Shown piece after piece: positions 16,741-26,088 of a stretch of DNA of 64,000 bases (position 1 is its first letter; each line of letters starts with the position of its first letter). This stretch comes from JAJXUB01 sp047974805. Its GTDB lineage: Bacteria; Actinomycetota; Actinomycetes; Actinomycetales; Dermatophilaceae. The notes under the pieces are model-generated. The model worked only from the letters and a program-made list of their open reading frames with translations, ran no database searches and was not told the origin of the DNA. Position numbers and translations under genes: made by a program. The stretch spans positions 79,754 through 143,753 of the forward strand of contig JBKECS010000017.1 of assembly GCA_047974805.1 (NCBI GenBank), written 5' to 3'.

Positions 16741-17565
16741 TTAGGCTCGCGCGGCTACGAAGATCGCCGTGCCCGGCAGGAGCGCCCCGCGAAGCGGTGA
16801 CCATCCACCCCACACCGTCGTATTGCCAGCCGGCCACGTCGGCTCGATGAAGTCGATCAGGACTAGTCCGGCAGCGGTGAGGTCACGGATCCGTTCGCCC
16901 AGGGTGCGGTGATGTTCCGCATACGTCGCACCCCCTGCCTCGTCGGTTTCGACATAGGCGTCGGTATCCCAGTACGACATCGTTGCGGTCAGCCCGCCCG
17001 GGCCCGGGTCGTCGGGGAACGCCCAACGAATCGGGTGCGACGTGGAGAAGACGAACCGCCCACCCGGGCGCAACACGCGGGCCGCCTCGGTCATCAGCGA
17101 CCCCGGATCGGCGACGAACGGGACTGCACCGTATGCGGTGAAGACCAGATCGAAGACGGCCGGGGCGAAGGGGAGCGCGGTCGCGTCCGCCTGGAGAAGG
17201 GGTACCGGGTGTGAACTGCGCTGGTTGATCGTCGCTGCTTGGGTGAGCATGCCTGCGGAGAGGTCGGTGGCCACGACACGGCCCCCTTGTGAGCGGACCC
17301 AACGCGAACCCTGCGCGGCGCCGGCCCCGATTTCCAAGACGGTGCTGTCGCGGACATCGCCGAGGATCCCCAGATCCGCGTCCGTCCAACCCTCTGGGCC
17401 CCACACGAGATTATCGTCGCCGAGGAAGTCGCCGTGTTCGGCGTAGTAGTCCTCGGCGTTGCCGTCCCACCAGGAACGATTGGCGGCGGCAGTCTCGGCC
17501 GCGTCGGCCGCTCGCCGGATCACCCTCGGTCCGGCGGCGTCCTGGTCATCCGCTGGAGAGGTCAT
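16741..17565 (-). CDS. Class I SAM-dependent methyltransferase
   Basis: A 274-residue soluble methyltransferase. The SAM-binding motif I is VLEIGAGAAQGSRW (about 97-110), followed by VVATDLSAGML (motif II), LLQADATALPFAPAVFDLVF (motif III/IV) and VLRPGGRFVFSTSHPI. This arrangement is the Methyltransf_11/UbiE-like form, similar to mycobacterial Rv0224c, which sits in the same kind of neighbourhood. The substrate is unknown. A CATACT box ends 6 bases before the ATG at 17565, with no Shine-Dalgarno. It converges on the DUF3068 gene with 24 bases between stops and diverges from rpsA. Confidence 0.85.
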   Translation of the reverse strand: MTSPADDQDAAGPRVIRRAADAAETAAANRSWWDGNAEDYYAEHGDFLGDDNLVWGPEGWTDADLGILGDVRDSTVLEIGAGAAQGSRWVRSQGGRVVATDLSAGMLTQAATINQRSSHPVPLLQADATALPFAPAVFDLVFTAYGAVPFVADPGSLMTEAARVLRPGGRFVFSTSHPIRWAFPDDPGPGGLTATMSYWDTDAYVETDEAGGATYAEHHRTLGERIRDLTAAGLVLIDFIEPTWPAGNTTVWGGWSPLRGALLPGTAIFVAARA

Positions 17566-17571
17566 CGCACC

Positions 17572-17577
17572 AGTATG
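17572..17577 (-). promoter_or_regulatory. Leaderless -10 element of the methyltransferase gene
   Basis: On the minus strand CATACT is followed by 6 bases and the ATG (17565). Confidence 0.4.
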
Positions 17578-17626
17578 GGCGATTCCCGCAAACCGACTGG
17601 CCGAGCGGCCAGGAGCGCCCGGAGGA

Positions 17627-17657
17627 TTGGACCGGAATGTCCACCGATGGGTAAGGT
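17627..17657 (+). promoter_or_regulatory. rpsA promoter
   Basis: TTGGAC (17627-17632) and TAAGGT (17652-17657) are separated by 19 bases. This predicts a transcript start near 17664 and an rpsA leader of about 148 nt, long enough to carry structure for the autoregulation known for S1 in other bacteria. Confidence 0.5.
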
Positions 17658-17811
17658 TGGGGCGGCTGAAGTGCGGCGCGCTCCGGCGTGCCTACGTACA
17701 GCTGTGCACTGGGTGCCTCGTCAACTCCGCGTTGTTCGCTCCTGGCACTGATGCGCGCACCGATCCACATGTCCATCTATTGAATCTGTCCACCATCGGA
17801 GTCCCTCCTAC

Positions 17812-19293
17812 ATGACTACTAGCACGGTCGAGCAGACCGCCCCTCAGGTTGCCGTCAATGACATCGGCTCTGAGGAAGACCTCCTCGCCGCGATCGACGC
17901 GACGATCAAGAACTTCAACGACGGCGACATCGTCTCCGGTTCCATTGTCAAGGTCGACCGGGACGAGGTCCTGCTCGACATCGGCTATAAGACCGAAGGT
18001 GTCATCCCGTCCCGGGAGCTGTCCATCAAGCACGATGTCGACCCGAACGAGGTCGTATCCGTGGGCGATGAGGTCGAAGCCCTTGTCCTGCAGAAGGAGG
18101 ACAAGGAAGGTCGCCTGATTCTGTCCAAGAAGCGCGCTCAGTACGAGCGGGCCTGGGGCACGATCGAGAAGATCAAAGAAGAGGACGGCGTCGTCACCGG
18201 AACGGTCATCGAGGTGGTCAAGGGTGGCCTGATCCTCGACATCGGTCTGCGTGGCTTCCTCCCCGCCTCCTTGGTCGAGATGCGCCGGGTCCGTGACCTG
18301 CAGCCGTACGTCGGCAAGGAGATCGAGGCCAAGATCATCGAGCTGGACAAGAACCGCAACAATGTGGTGTTGTCCCGCCGTGCATGGCTGGAGCAAACCC
18401 AGTCCGAGGTGCGCACGACCTTCCTCAAGGAACTGCAGAAGGGCCAGGTCCGCTCTGGTGTGGTCTCCTCCATCGTCAATTTCGGCGCATTTGTCGACCT
18501 CGGCGGGGTCGATGGTCTGGTGCACGTCTCCGAGTTGTCCTGGAAGCACATCGATCACCCGTCCGAGGTCGTCGAGGTGGGCGACGAGGTCACGGTGGAG
18601 GTCCTCGACGTCGACATGGAGCGCGAGCGGGTGTCGTTGTCGCTGAAGGCCACCCAGGAGGACCCGTGGCAGCACTTCGCCAGGACCCACGCCATCGGCC
18701 AGGTCGTTCCGGGCAAGGTCACCAAGCTTGTGCCGTTCGGGGCCTTCGTGCGGGTCGATGACGGGATCGAGGGCCTGGTGCACATTTCCGAGCTTGCCGA
18801 GCGTCATGTGGAGCTGCCGGAGCAGGTCGTCCAGGTCGGTCAGGAGATCTTCGTCAAGGTCATCGACATCGACCTAGAACGTCGTCGGATCAGCCTGTCC
18901 CTGAAGCAGGCCAACGAGGGCGGCGCGGCGATCGAGGAATTCGACCCCACCCTGTACGGGATGGCGGCCGAGTACGACGAGAGCGGCAACTACAAGTACC
19001 CCGAAGGCTTCGACCCCGAGACCAACGAATGGCTCGATGGGTTCGAGGCGCAGCGGGAGAAGTGGGAGAAGCAGTACGCCGAGGCGCATGAGCGCTGGGA
19101 GGCCCACAAGGCGCAGGTCGAGGCCGCTCGGACGGCCGACGCCGAGGCGGCAACCGGTGCGGAGGTGCCGACGTCGTACAGCAGCTCGGGGTCGAGCAGT
19201 AGCAGCTCGACGAACAGCGCCCCTGCGGCGGAGGGCACCCTCGCTTCGGACGAGGCCCTGGCCGCGCTGCGGGAGAAGCTGACCGGCAACTAA
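17812..19293 (+). CDS. rpsA: 30S ribosomal protein S1
   Basis: A 493-residue ribosomal protein that binds mRNA and helps load structured transcripts. Four S1 (OB-fold) repeats are visible at about residues 38-108, 122-192, 208-280 and 295-367; repeats 3 and 4 carry the strong GAFVDLGGVDGLVHVSEL and GAFVRVDDGIEGLVHISEL signatures. The actinobacterial four-repeat form lacks the two extra repeats of E. coli S1. The tail (about 370-493) is acidic, then Ser-rich (SSSGSSSSSS), ending LAALREKLTGN. GGAG at 17798-17801 precedes the ATG by 10 bases. A long leader and a strong 3' hairpin flank the gene. Confidence 0.97.
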   Translation: MTTSTVEQTAPQVAVNDIGSEEDLLAAIDATIKNFNDGDIVSGSIVKVDRDEVLLDIGYKTEGVIPSRELSIKHDVDPNEVVSVGDEVEALVLQKEDKEGRLILSKKRAQYERAWGTIEKIKEEDGVVTGTVIEVVKGGLILDIGLRGFLPASLVEMRRVRDLQPYVGKEIEAKIIELDKNRNNVVLSRRAWLEQTQSEVRTTFLKELQKGQVRSGVVSSIVNFGAFVDLGGVDGLVHVSELSWKHIDHPSEVVEVGDEVTVEVLDVDMERERVSLSLKATQEDPWQHFARTHAIGQVVPGKVTKLVPFGAFVRVDDGIEGLVHISELAERHVELPEQVVQVGQEIFVKVIDIDLERRRISLSLKQANEGGAAIEEFDPTLYGMAAEYDESGNYKYPEGFDPETNEWLDGFEAQREKWEKQYAEAHERWEAHKAQVEAARTADAEAATGAEVPTSYSSSGSSSSSSTNSAPAAEGTLASDEALAALREKLTGN

Positions 19294-19334
19294 GGCCCGC
19301 TGGCATCGCGCCGGCACGTTTGGCAGGAGCCATG

Positions 19335-19368
19335 AGTGAGGCTCCCGGGGAGACCCGGGAGCCTCACT
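19335..19368. terminator. Bidirectional terminator-like hairpin between rpsA and the GT4 gene
   Basis: A perfect 15-bp stem (AGTGAGGCTCCCGGG, 19335-19349, with its complement 19354-19368) closes on a GAGA loop. There is no T-run on either side. The right arm contains the stop codon of the convergent glycosyltransferase gene (19364-19366), so the hairpin serves both transcripts. Confidence 0.8.
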
Positions 19369-20560
19369 GATGCTTTGTCACCCGAGGATTCGCTAGGCGT
19401 CTTGCTGGCTCCTGGGACCGGACCTGGCGCAGGGCACGTGCCGGGGCGGAACGATTCTGAGCCGCTGCGGTGAGCACGGCCTCGAATTCGGCGACGGTGT
19501 CCACCCAGCTGAACCGGCGGGCATGCTCGGACGCAGCTCGACCCATCGTGCGTAACGCCGCGGGGTCGGCCACGAGCGAGCCCACGGCCGCAGCGAAGGC
19601 GGCACTGGTCTCCTCCGTCACCAGCACGCCGGTGACCCCGTCCTCGATGGACTCGGTGACACCGCCGCCGCTGGCAAACGCCACTGCCGGAGTCTGCTCG
19701 ATGCCTGCCTCGCTGACCACCAACCCCCAGCCTTCCTTGACCGACGGCATGAGGGTGAGCCAGGCCTGCGCGAGGAGCAGCTTCTTGGTCTCCTCGTCGA
19801 CGAAGCCGTGGAAGATCACTCGATCCTGCGCACCGCTGGCGTGGGCATACTCGCGCAGTTTGTCGGACCACCACCCGTCGCCGACGACATCCAAGCGCAG
19901 CTGCGGGTATTGGCCTGCCAACGACGCGACGGCGTCGATGGCCCATTCGATGCGTTTGTGCGGTACGAGGCGACCGAGCACGATAAGTGTGGGGGTGTCA
20001 CGCTTGTGCTGTGCCGACGCCGCGAGATGGTCGGTACCGGCATAGATGACCGTCATGTCCTCCGCCCGTATGCCGAGGTCGACGTGTTCGTTCTTGCTGG
20101 CCTGCGAGATCGTGGCATAGCGCAGGCCGCGGTTGATCCAGGGCGCCAGCCGGGATTCCACCAGCCAACCCAGTCGCGCCAGTACGGGGTCGAAGATCAT
20201 CATCCATTGGGCACGATGCACATGGTGGGACAGGACTACCTTCGCAGGTTGGCGAGCCCACAGTCGGGCCAGGAACGGCATCCCGTTCTGCACCTCAAGG
20301 ATGACCTCCGGCCGGCCGAGCCGTCCACGCCAATAAGCCAGCGCCGCCGCAGGGTAGACGCCGAGCCGGCCTCCGTCGCGGACCACCCGCACCCCGGACA
20401 GACGCCGCTGCTGGGCGGTCGACCCGGGATACCGGGCGGTGAAGAGGGTGACATCGTGGCCTGCGCCGGCCAACCCGTCCACAAGTTGCTCGACATAGAG
20501 TTCCGAACCGCCCCCGTCGGGATGGCCGGTGTCCCGCCAGGAAAGCACGAGAATACGCAC
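19364..20560 (-). CDS. GT4-family glycosyltransferase
   Basis: A 398-residue GT-B fold enzyme. The N-terminal acceptor domain has ILVLSWRDTGHPDGGGSELYVEQL, where the Gly-rich loop is typical of GT4. The C-terminal nucleotide-sugar domain has LIVLGRLVPHKRIEWAID, FHGFVDEETKKLLL and the E-x7-E-type segment PSVKEGWGLVVSEAG. It is cytoplasmic or membrane-associated and probably uses a nucleoside diphosphate or GDP sugar. Sequence form and neighbours match mycobacterial Rv0225. GTG 20560 is chosen because a GGAG lies just upstream on the minus strand; an in-frame extension to about 20644 lacks one. Divergent from aftD. Sugar and acceptor are not determined. Confidence 0.88.
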   Translation of the reverse strand: MRILVLSWRDTGHPDGGGSELYVEQLVDGLAGAGHDVTLFTARYPGSTAQQRRLSGVRVVRDGGRLGVYPAAALAYWRGRLGRPEVILEVQNGMPFLARLWARQPAKVVLSHHVHRAQWMMIFDPVLARLGWLVESRLAPWINRGLRYATISQASKNEHVDLGIRAEDMTVIYAGTDHLAASAQHKRDTPTLIVLGRLVPHKRIEWAIDAVASLAGQYPQLRLDVVGDGWWSDKLREYAHASGAQDRVIFHGFVDEETKKLLLAQAWLTLMPSVKEGWGLVVSEAGIEQTPAVAFASGGGVTESIEDGVTGVLVTEETSAAFAAAVGSLVADPAALRTMGRAASEHARRFSWVDTVAEFEAVLTAAAQNRSAPARALRQVRSQEPARRLANPRVTKHQ

Positions 20561-20662
20561 GCTCGAACTCCTCGACTCTCGTCGCCGGTCGGCAGTGACC
20601 GGGGGGCCTCCGGGGCGAGGCCGGTCCCGGCGCGTGGGCAGCATCGCCGGGCGTAGTTACTC

Positions 20663-20668
20663 TATAGT
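20663..20668 (+). promoter_or_regulatory. -10 element of aftD
   Basis: TATAGT in the 173-base divergent gap, about 65 bases before the aftD ATG. It is the best -10 match in the gap. The reverse strand offers TATAGA-like sequence in the same place for the glycosyltransferase. Confidence 0.45.
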
Positions 20669-20733
20669 AGGCCGGCCGATCACAGCAGATCCCGGAACCC
20701 CGGAGCCGACGCGATGAGGACTGCATTACTGCG

Positions 20734-23700
20734 ATGAGCCAGGAGATCCAGCGCGCTGTCCCCGCGCCTGGCAGTGACGCGTCCAGGGCCGGCACGACCA
20801 GCCACCCCGGAGCACCTGATCTGAGTTCGGCTGCCCGTTGGCGGCTGCGCCGCGCGGTGATCATGCTCCTGATGACCGCGTTCGCGTTCAACTCTTCACC
20901 GGGTCTGATCGCCCCGGACACCAAGATCGATCTCACCGAGGACCCCTGGGGGTTCCTCGGCCGCGCTGCACACCTGTGGGATCGAACCGGTTTCGCCGGA
21001 CAGGTGCAGGATCAGGCCTTCGGGTACTTCTTCCCAATGGGACCCTTCTTCGGGATCGGCCACACGCTGGGGCTGCCCGGGTGGGTGACCGGCCGAGCCT
21101 GGTGGGCTCTGGTGCTGTGTCTGGCGTTTGCCGGGATGGTCCGGCTGCTCACCCGGCTCGGCCTGACCTCGCCGTTCGGTGTCACGGTCGGAGGGCTCGT
21201 GTATGCCCTCTCGCCACATCTGCTCACCGTGATCGGACCGGTGTCGGCGGAGATCTGGCCGATGGCCGTTGCGCCCTGGGTGTTGGCACCGCTCGTGGCG
21301 ATCCCTCCCGGTGGGTCGCTGAGACGGGCTGCGTCCGCGTCCGGGTTGGCCGTCTTCGTTATGGGGGCGGTGAACGCAACAGCCGTGATCGCTGCTGTGG
21401 CTCCAGCGGGGCTGTGGTTGGTGACCCGGCCATGGTCACGCCGCACAGCGGCGCTGCTGGCTTGGTGGGTCGGCTGCGTCGTCCTCGCCACGCTCTGGTG
21501 GGTGCCGGCTCTGCTGATATTGGGTCGATACAGCCCACTCTTCCTCGACCACATCGAGAATGCCGGCGTCGTCAATACGGTGACCACGCTTTTCGAGACG
21601 CTGCGTGGCACCGCGGACTGGACGGCCTTCCTGTCTGCCCAGGGTTGGCTTGCCGGGGAGATGTTCCTGCGCCTGTCGGCGGTCATCGCGGCTACCGGGG
21701 CGGTCGTCGTCCTCGGATTGCTCGGCCTGGCCCGCCGGACGACCCTCCACCGGCACTTCTTCATCGGGCTCCTCCTCATCGGCGTGGCCATCTTCACCGT
21801 GGGGTACGCCGGACCGGTGCACGGCTTCTTCGCCGAAGGCGCACGGATGCAGCTCGACGGGGTGTTGGCGCCGTTCCGGAACGTCCACAAGGTCGATCTG
21901 TTCATCCGTATGCCGATCGCCGTGGGCGTGGCGTCCCTGGTGGGTGGGCTGGGGTGGGGCCGGGACGCCGTGGAGCGTCGGATCGCTCGGGCGCAGCTGT
22001 ATGTCGCCACCGTGGTTGTCCTGGCTATTGCGGCGGCACCGCTGGTGGTCCTTCGACTCGCGCCGTCGGGCAGCTACGTAGAGGTCCCGTCCTACTGGCG
22101 GCAGGCCGCCGCGTGGCTCCAGGGCCATGCGCGGGACGAACGGGCGCTGGTTGTTCCCGGAGCACGGTTCGCGTATTTCCAGTGGGGCCGCCCGAAGGAC
22201 GAGCCGCTCCAACCACTCGCCAGCACGCAGTGGGAGGTCCGCGATGCCGTTCCCATGGTGGACCCCGGACACATTCGGATGCTCGATGCGATCGAGGCCC
22301 AATTCGCCGCAGGCCAGCCTTCGGACGGGTTGGCCGACTATCTGCAGCAAAACGGGATCGATGTCCTCGTCGTGCGCAACGACCTGAACTACGTCGATGC
22401 CGGTGCCCCGCGTCCAGCACAGGTGCATGCCGTTCTCGAGCGATCTGCCGGCATCTCACGCGTCACGCAGTTCGGGCCGACGGTGGGCGCGGTCGAACTC
22501 AACGGGGTTGCGGTCGATCAGGGACTTCAACAGTCCTATCCCGCGGTGGAGATCTTCGCCGTGAACGGCAGCGTCGGGATCCCCGAGGTGTCCCTGGTCC
22601 CCGAGTCCGGCTTGGTGGAACTCTCCGGTGGACCGGAAAGTGGGTTGGCGGTGGCCACTGCCGGGGCCCGGCCGCTGCCCGCGACGGTACTCAGCGGCGA
22701 TCTCGCCCAGGTGGCTCCGAGCGAACGGCCGGCCGTGGCCGCCACCGTGGTGACCGACTCCCTACGACGCCGGGATGTCACCTTCGGCCGCAACACCGGG
22801 GCGGTGTCCGCGACCATGACCGCGAACGAGTCGCCCCGGGTCGACAAGGCGGTCCGGGACTACCTCCCGATGTGGGCGTCTGGCCGCGAAACCGTGGCCG
22901 AATATGCGGGGATCGCGTCCGTGTCTGCCTCGACCTCGGCCAGCGATGCGTCTGCGGCCCTGATCAGCGTGCCTGGTGATCAGCCCTGGGCGGCTCTCGA
23001 CGGGGACGCCGCAACCGCCTGGCGGACGGCCCCACTGACCAATCCCACCGACCAATGGCTCCAGGTGCAGTTGGACCGCCCCACCTCGGTGGCATACGTC
23101 GACCTGCAACTGACGATGGATGCCGTGGTGAAGGCCGTGGACATCGAGACGGACAGGCTTCGCCAACGGGTGAGGTTAACCCGTCAGGGCAGCAGCACCC
23201 GCATCGAGTTGCCTGAGGATGGGCCGATCACGCGGCTTCGCGTGTCCTTCCCTGCGGTGCAGTCCGATCATTTGTCCAGCCAGCAGGTGGGTGTGGTCAG
23301 CCTCGACCTGGCGGGTATCGCACCCGAACGCTACCTACGGGTGCCCGAAGGCCCGACCCAGGTCGAGGCGTTCGTCTTCGGCGCAGAACCGAGCGCCGAT
23401 GCCTGCCTGCACCTCCTGGACCAGCCGGTATGCGCGGTCGGGCTCGCACACGCCAGTGAGGACGCGGCCGGGATCTACCGGGTCTTCGATGTTCCGCAGA
23501 ACCATACCTACGGCGTGAGCGGCACCGTCGTTCCGCGGCCGTCGGCGCAGCTCGATCAGCTGCTCGAGGCTGCCCTGGAGGCCGATGCCCGGGTAGCGGT
23601 GAGTTCCCGCGCCGTGCCCGATCCGATCGCCGGTCCGTTGTCGCTGACCGATGCGGATCCGCGCACCGCATGGGTTGCCGCAGCCACTGACCGGGACCCC

Positions 23701-24903
23701 ACCATCACCGTGGAGTTCCCGAAGACGACCAGCGTTTCCCGCATCTCGATCGACCCGGCGCCGGCCTATGCCGCCACTACACCGACGAGTATGACGATAA
23801 GCAACGGGACCTTCAGCCAAGAGGTCGACCTCACCGGTTCCACGACGGTCGAGATCACCCCGGTCGCGGGGCAGCGGATCAGCGTGACGCTGCATGCCGA
23901 CCGTCAGCGGGTGTCGCTGGGCGGCACCTCCGCCATTGCCACACCTCTGGGCATCGGCATCGCCGGCCTGACCATGACCGGGCTGACGAGCACGCCGCGG
24001 TACACCTCGGACGCCCGCACGGTCGAGGTCCCATGCGGAGAGGGCCCGCAGGTCGTCATCGACGGTATCTCCCGGGACACCTCTGTTCGGGCGTCGGTGA
24101 AGCAGCTGCGAGAGCTTCAGCCCATCCCGCTCTCGCTATGTTCCGGGCTGGGCACGGCGGCGCTCTCCCGCGGCGAGCACCGCCTGCGCGCGCCCAGTTC
24201 ATCCCTGTGGCAGGTTCGCTCGGTCCGACTGGCCGACCTGCGTCGACTGGCGGCCATCGCCGACGAGCAGCCGGTGGGCATCAAGGATTGGACGGCCGTC
24301 TCCGGCCGGATCGAGCTTCCCGAACGCGCGGAGGACGCGGTCTTGGTGGTCCGGGAAAACGCCAACGCCGGGTGGGAGGCTGAACTGGATGGCAAACGGC
24401 TGTCGACGGTGACGATCAACGGGTGGCAACAGGGCTACCTGGTCCCCGCCGGGGCCGCGGGAGTCGTCACCCTCCGGTATGCCCCGGATGGTCCCTACCG
24501 GATGGGCCTGGTGGCCGGACTCCTTGCGCTGGTGGTGTTGTTTGCGCTGGCGCTGGCCCCGGCGAGACGGCCCTCGGCCCTCACCGGCCCCGCCGGCCGA
24601 CCATTGCCGACGGGGATCTTGGGGGTTGTCCTCGCCGGTGTCCTGGCAGGCGCCGGCGGCTGGTACGGGTTTGGGGTCGCCGTGGTGGCCGCCGGTGCCG
24701 TGTGGTTCGGCCGGCGCCACGTCGACCTGGCCTGGCTATCTGGCTGGCTGGCCGCTGCCGCGTATGCCGTCGCCACCGTTGCGGTCGCCCTCTGGCCGCC
24801 CTTCACCAGCCATTACGCTGCCCGCACGGTGGGGGTCCAGCTGCTCTGCCTGGTCACCCTGGCTGCCCTGGGCCTGAGCCTGCTGCTTCGGCGGCGGCGC
24901 TGA
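20734..24903 (+). CDS. aftD: Alpha-(1->3)-arabinofuranosyltransferase, AftD type (DUF3367)
   Basis: A 1389-residue GT-C membrane enzyme, the normal size for AftD, which adds arabinofuranose branches to arabinan using decaprenylphosphoryl-arabinose outside the membrane. About 11 N-terminal helices (residues 35-430) are followed by a large outer part and a further helix pair at the C-terminus (about 1245-1389). The first outer loop has FNSSPGLIAPDTKIDLTEDP, whose acidic residues are the likely catalytic site. The outer part includes discoidin-like carbohydrate-binding regions (LDGDAATAWRTAP near 755 and LTDADPRTAWVAA near 975). Its 3' end overlaps the convergent acyltransferase gene by 168 bases. 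Family assignment strong; the exact linkage made here is inferred. Confidence 0.9.
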   Translation: MSQEIQRAVPAPGSDASRAGTTSHPGAPDLSSAARWRLRRAVIMLLMTAFAFNSSPGLIAPDTKIDLTEDPWGFLGRAAHLWDRTGFAGQVQDQAFGYFFPMGPFFGIGHTLGLPGWVTGRAWWALVLCLAFAGMVRLLTRLGLTSPFGVTVGGLVYALSPHLLTVIGPVSAEIWPMAVAPWVLAPLVAIPPGGSLRRAASASGLAVFVMGAVNATAVIAAVAPAGLWLVTRPWSRRTAALLAWWVGCVVLATLWWVPALLILGRYSPLFLDHIENAGVVNTVTTLFETLRGTADWTAFLSAQGWLAGEMFLRLSAVIAATGAVVVLGLLGLARRTTLHRHFFIGLLLIGVAIFTVGYAGPVHGFFAEGARMQLDGVLAPFRNVHKVDLFIRMPIAVGVASLVGGLGWGRDAVERRIARAQLYVATVVVLAIAAAPLVVLRLAPSGSYVEVPSYWRQAAAWLQGHARDERALVVPGARFAYFQWGRPKDEPLQPLASTQWEVRDAVPMVDPGHIRMLDAIEAQFAAGQPSDGLADYLQQNGIDVLVVRNDLNYVDAGAPRPAQVHAVLERSAGISRVTQFGPTVGAVELNGVAVDQGLQQSYPAVEIFAVNGSVGIPEVSLVPESGLVELSGGPESGLAVATAGARPLPATVLSGDLAQVAPSERPAVAATVVTDSLRRRDVTFGRNTGAVSATMTANESPRVDKAVRDYLPMWASGRETVAEYAGIASVSASTSASDASAALISVPGDQPWAALDGDAATAWRTAPLTNPTDQWLQVQLDRPTSVAYVDLQLTMDAVVKAVDIETDRLRQRVRLTRQGSSTRIELPEDGPITRLRVSFPAVQSDHLSSQQVGVVSLDLAGIAPERYLRVPEGPTQVEAFVFGAEPSADACLHLLDQPVCAVGLAHASEDAAGIYRVFDVPQNHTYGVSGTVVPRPSAQLDQLLEAALEADARVAVSSRAVPDPIAGPLSLTDADPRTAWVAAATDRDPTITVEFPKTTSVSRISIDPAPAYAATTPTSMTISNGTFSQEVDLTGSTTVEITPVAGQRISVTLHADRQRVSLGGTSAIATPLGIGIAGLTMTGLTSTPRYTSDARTVEVPCGEGPQVVIDGISRDTSVRASVKQLRELQPIPLSLCSGLGTAALSRGEHRLRAPSSSLWQVRSVRLADLRRLAAIADEQPVGIKDWTAVSGRIELPERAEDAVLVVRENANAGWEAELDGKRLSTVTINGWQQGYLVPAGAAGVVTLRYAPDGPYRMGLVAGLLALVVLFALALAPARRPSALTGPAGRPLPTGILGVVLAGVLAGAGGWYGFGVAVVAAGAVWFGRRHVDLAWLSGWLAAAAYAVATVAVALWPPFTSHYAARTVGVQLLCLVTLAALGLSLLLRRRR

Positions 24904-26088
24904 GGAAGCGACCATCCCGCGCAGGCGCATTGCGGGTGCCTCGACGAAGCGCCAGGCGAGCGCGGCCGCAGGGATGCTGAGCAGGCACGTCACCAGGAAC
25001 AGGTAGACACCGTGGCCGCCGAACAACGGCCAGCCGAAGAGTTTCATCACCAGCTCGAGGATGACCAGGTGCAACAGGAAAACCCCGTAGGAGATCTTTC
25101 CCAGCCATTGCATCGGGCGACTGGCAAGGAACCGCGTGACCGTACTGGAGGGACTGAACACGGCGGGGAAGACCACGGCGATGGCGGCCAGGGCATAGAG
25201 GGTGCTGCGCACGGCTGGAGTCCACCGCTCGTTGCTCGTGGCTAGGCCCAGTGGGCCGGCGATCGGCGTGCAGGCGAGCGCGAAGATGCCGATGGCCGTG
25301 GTGAGCCAGATTCCCGGTACCGCCTGGGCGGTGGCCAATCGTGCCGCCCAGGCGCCGGTCAACGCCCCGGTTCGAGCCTGAAGGTCGATGACGGCCAGGG
25401 CGATGCCTCCAGCGAACCACGAGAAGTAGGCGGGGAGCCACAGATAGCCGGTGTAGGTCAGGCCGAGCTCGGTGTGGAAGATCAGCGCCGGGTACCAGAT
25501 CGAGACGGAGGCGAGGGCGGCCAGCCCGGTGAGCAGGTGCACCGGCCGCCAGCCGAATCGTCGGGAGTAGGCCACGGCGGTGATTCCGAGCAGCGGCAGG
25601 ACGAGGTAGAAGGAGGCCTCGACCGACAGACTCCACGTATGCGTCAGGCCACCTCGCAACCAGCCGAAGTGCAGGATCTGCACGAGCAACCCGTGGTGCC
25701 ACCAGTCGGCGGGGGTGAGCGCCGGCTCCTGGTCAACGACGAGGAAGGCCAGCACAACGGTGACGTAGTACAGCGGAAGGATCCGCAGGGCTCGGCGCCA
25801 CAGGTAGGCCCGGACGGACGGCATCGCCCGTCCATGCTGCGCGGCGGACAACCAGGGGCGGACGAGCAGGAAGCCGGACAGGACAAAGAACACAGCCACC
25901 CCGGAATCCAAGCGGGCCAGGGGAGCCTTGAAGGAGCTGTTGACGTAGCCACCGGTCCAGAACGCCGCATGGGTCGCTACCACCATGGCGACTGCCACGG
26001 CTCGGACGCCGTCGAGCGCCGGGTAGGTGGAGTGGTCCGGCATCGCTCGAGAGGGTGCCGTCCGCGGCGGGGATGCCTGCGGCGTCAT
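24736..26088 (-). CDS. OafA-type membrane acyltransferase (acyltransferase 3 family)
   Basis: A 450-residue protein with about ten helices of the acyltransferase-3 fold, which acylates extracytoplasmic sugars. It starts YPALDGVRAVAVAMVVATHAAFW, where the DGxRxxA and H form the catalytic signature, then GVAVFFVLSGFLLVRPWL, YLWRRALRILPLYYV and LTHTWSLSVEASFYLVLPLL. The last helix ends near AWRFVEAPAMRLRG. The final 55 or so residues are a polar, low-complexity tail read from the strand opposite the aftD C-terminus. The ATG at 26088 overlaps the preceding gene's stop (ATGA), fixing the start and the operon. The likely target is the arabinan or a related glycan, as for mycobacterial Rv0228. Confidence 0.87.
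   Translation of the reverse strand: MTPQASPPRTAPSRAMPDHSTYPALDGVRAVAVAMVVATHAAFWTGGYVNSSFKAPLARLDSGVAVFFVLSGFLLVRPWLSAAQHGRAMPSVRAYLWRRALRILPLYYVTVVLAFLVVDQEPALTPADWWHHGLLVQILHFGWLRGGLTHTWSLSVEASFYLVLPLLGITAVAYSRRFGWRPVHLLTGLAALASVSIWYPALIFHTELGLTYTGYLWLPAYFSWFAGGIALAVIDLQARTGALTGAWAARLATAQAVPGIWLTTAIGIFALACTPIAGPLGLATSNERWTPAVRSTLYALAAIAVVFPAVFSPSSTVTRFLASRPMQWLGKISYGVFLLHLVILELVMKLFGWPLFGGHGVYLFLVTCLLSIPAAALAWRFVEAPAMRLRGMVASSAPPPKQQAQAQGSQGDQAEQLDPHRAGSVMAGEGRPEGDRNGGDGIRGSGQPAR

Noticed and set aside
20838..22979. 713-codon open frame inside aftD in another frame
   Set aside because: Arg/Gly-rich composition without domains; the overlapping aftD frame has family motifs across its full length.
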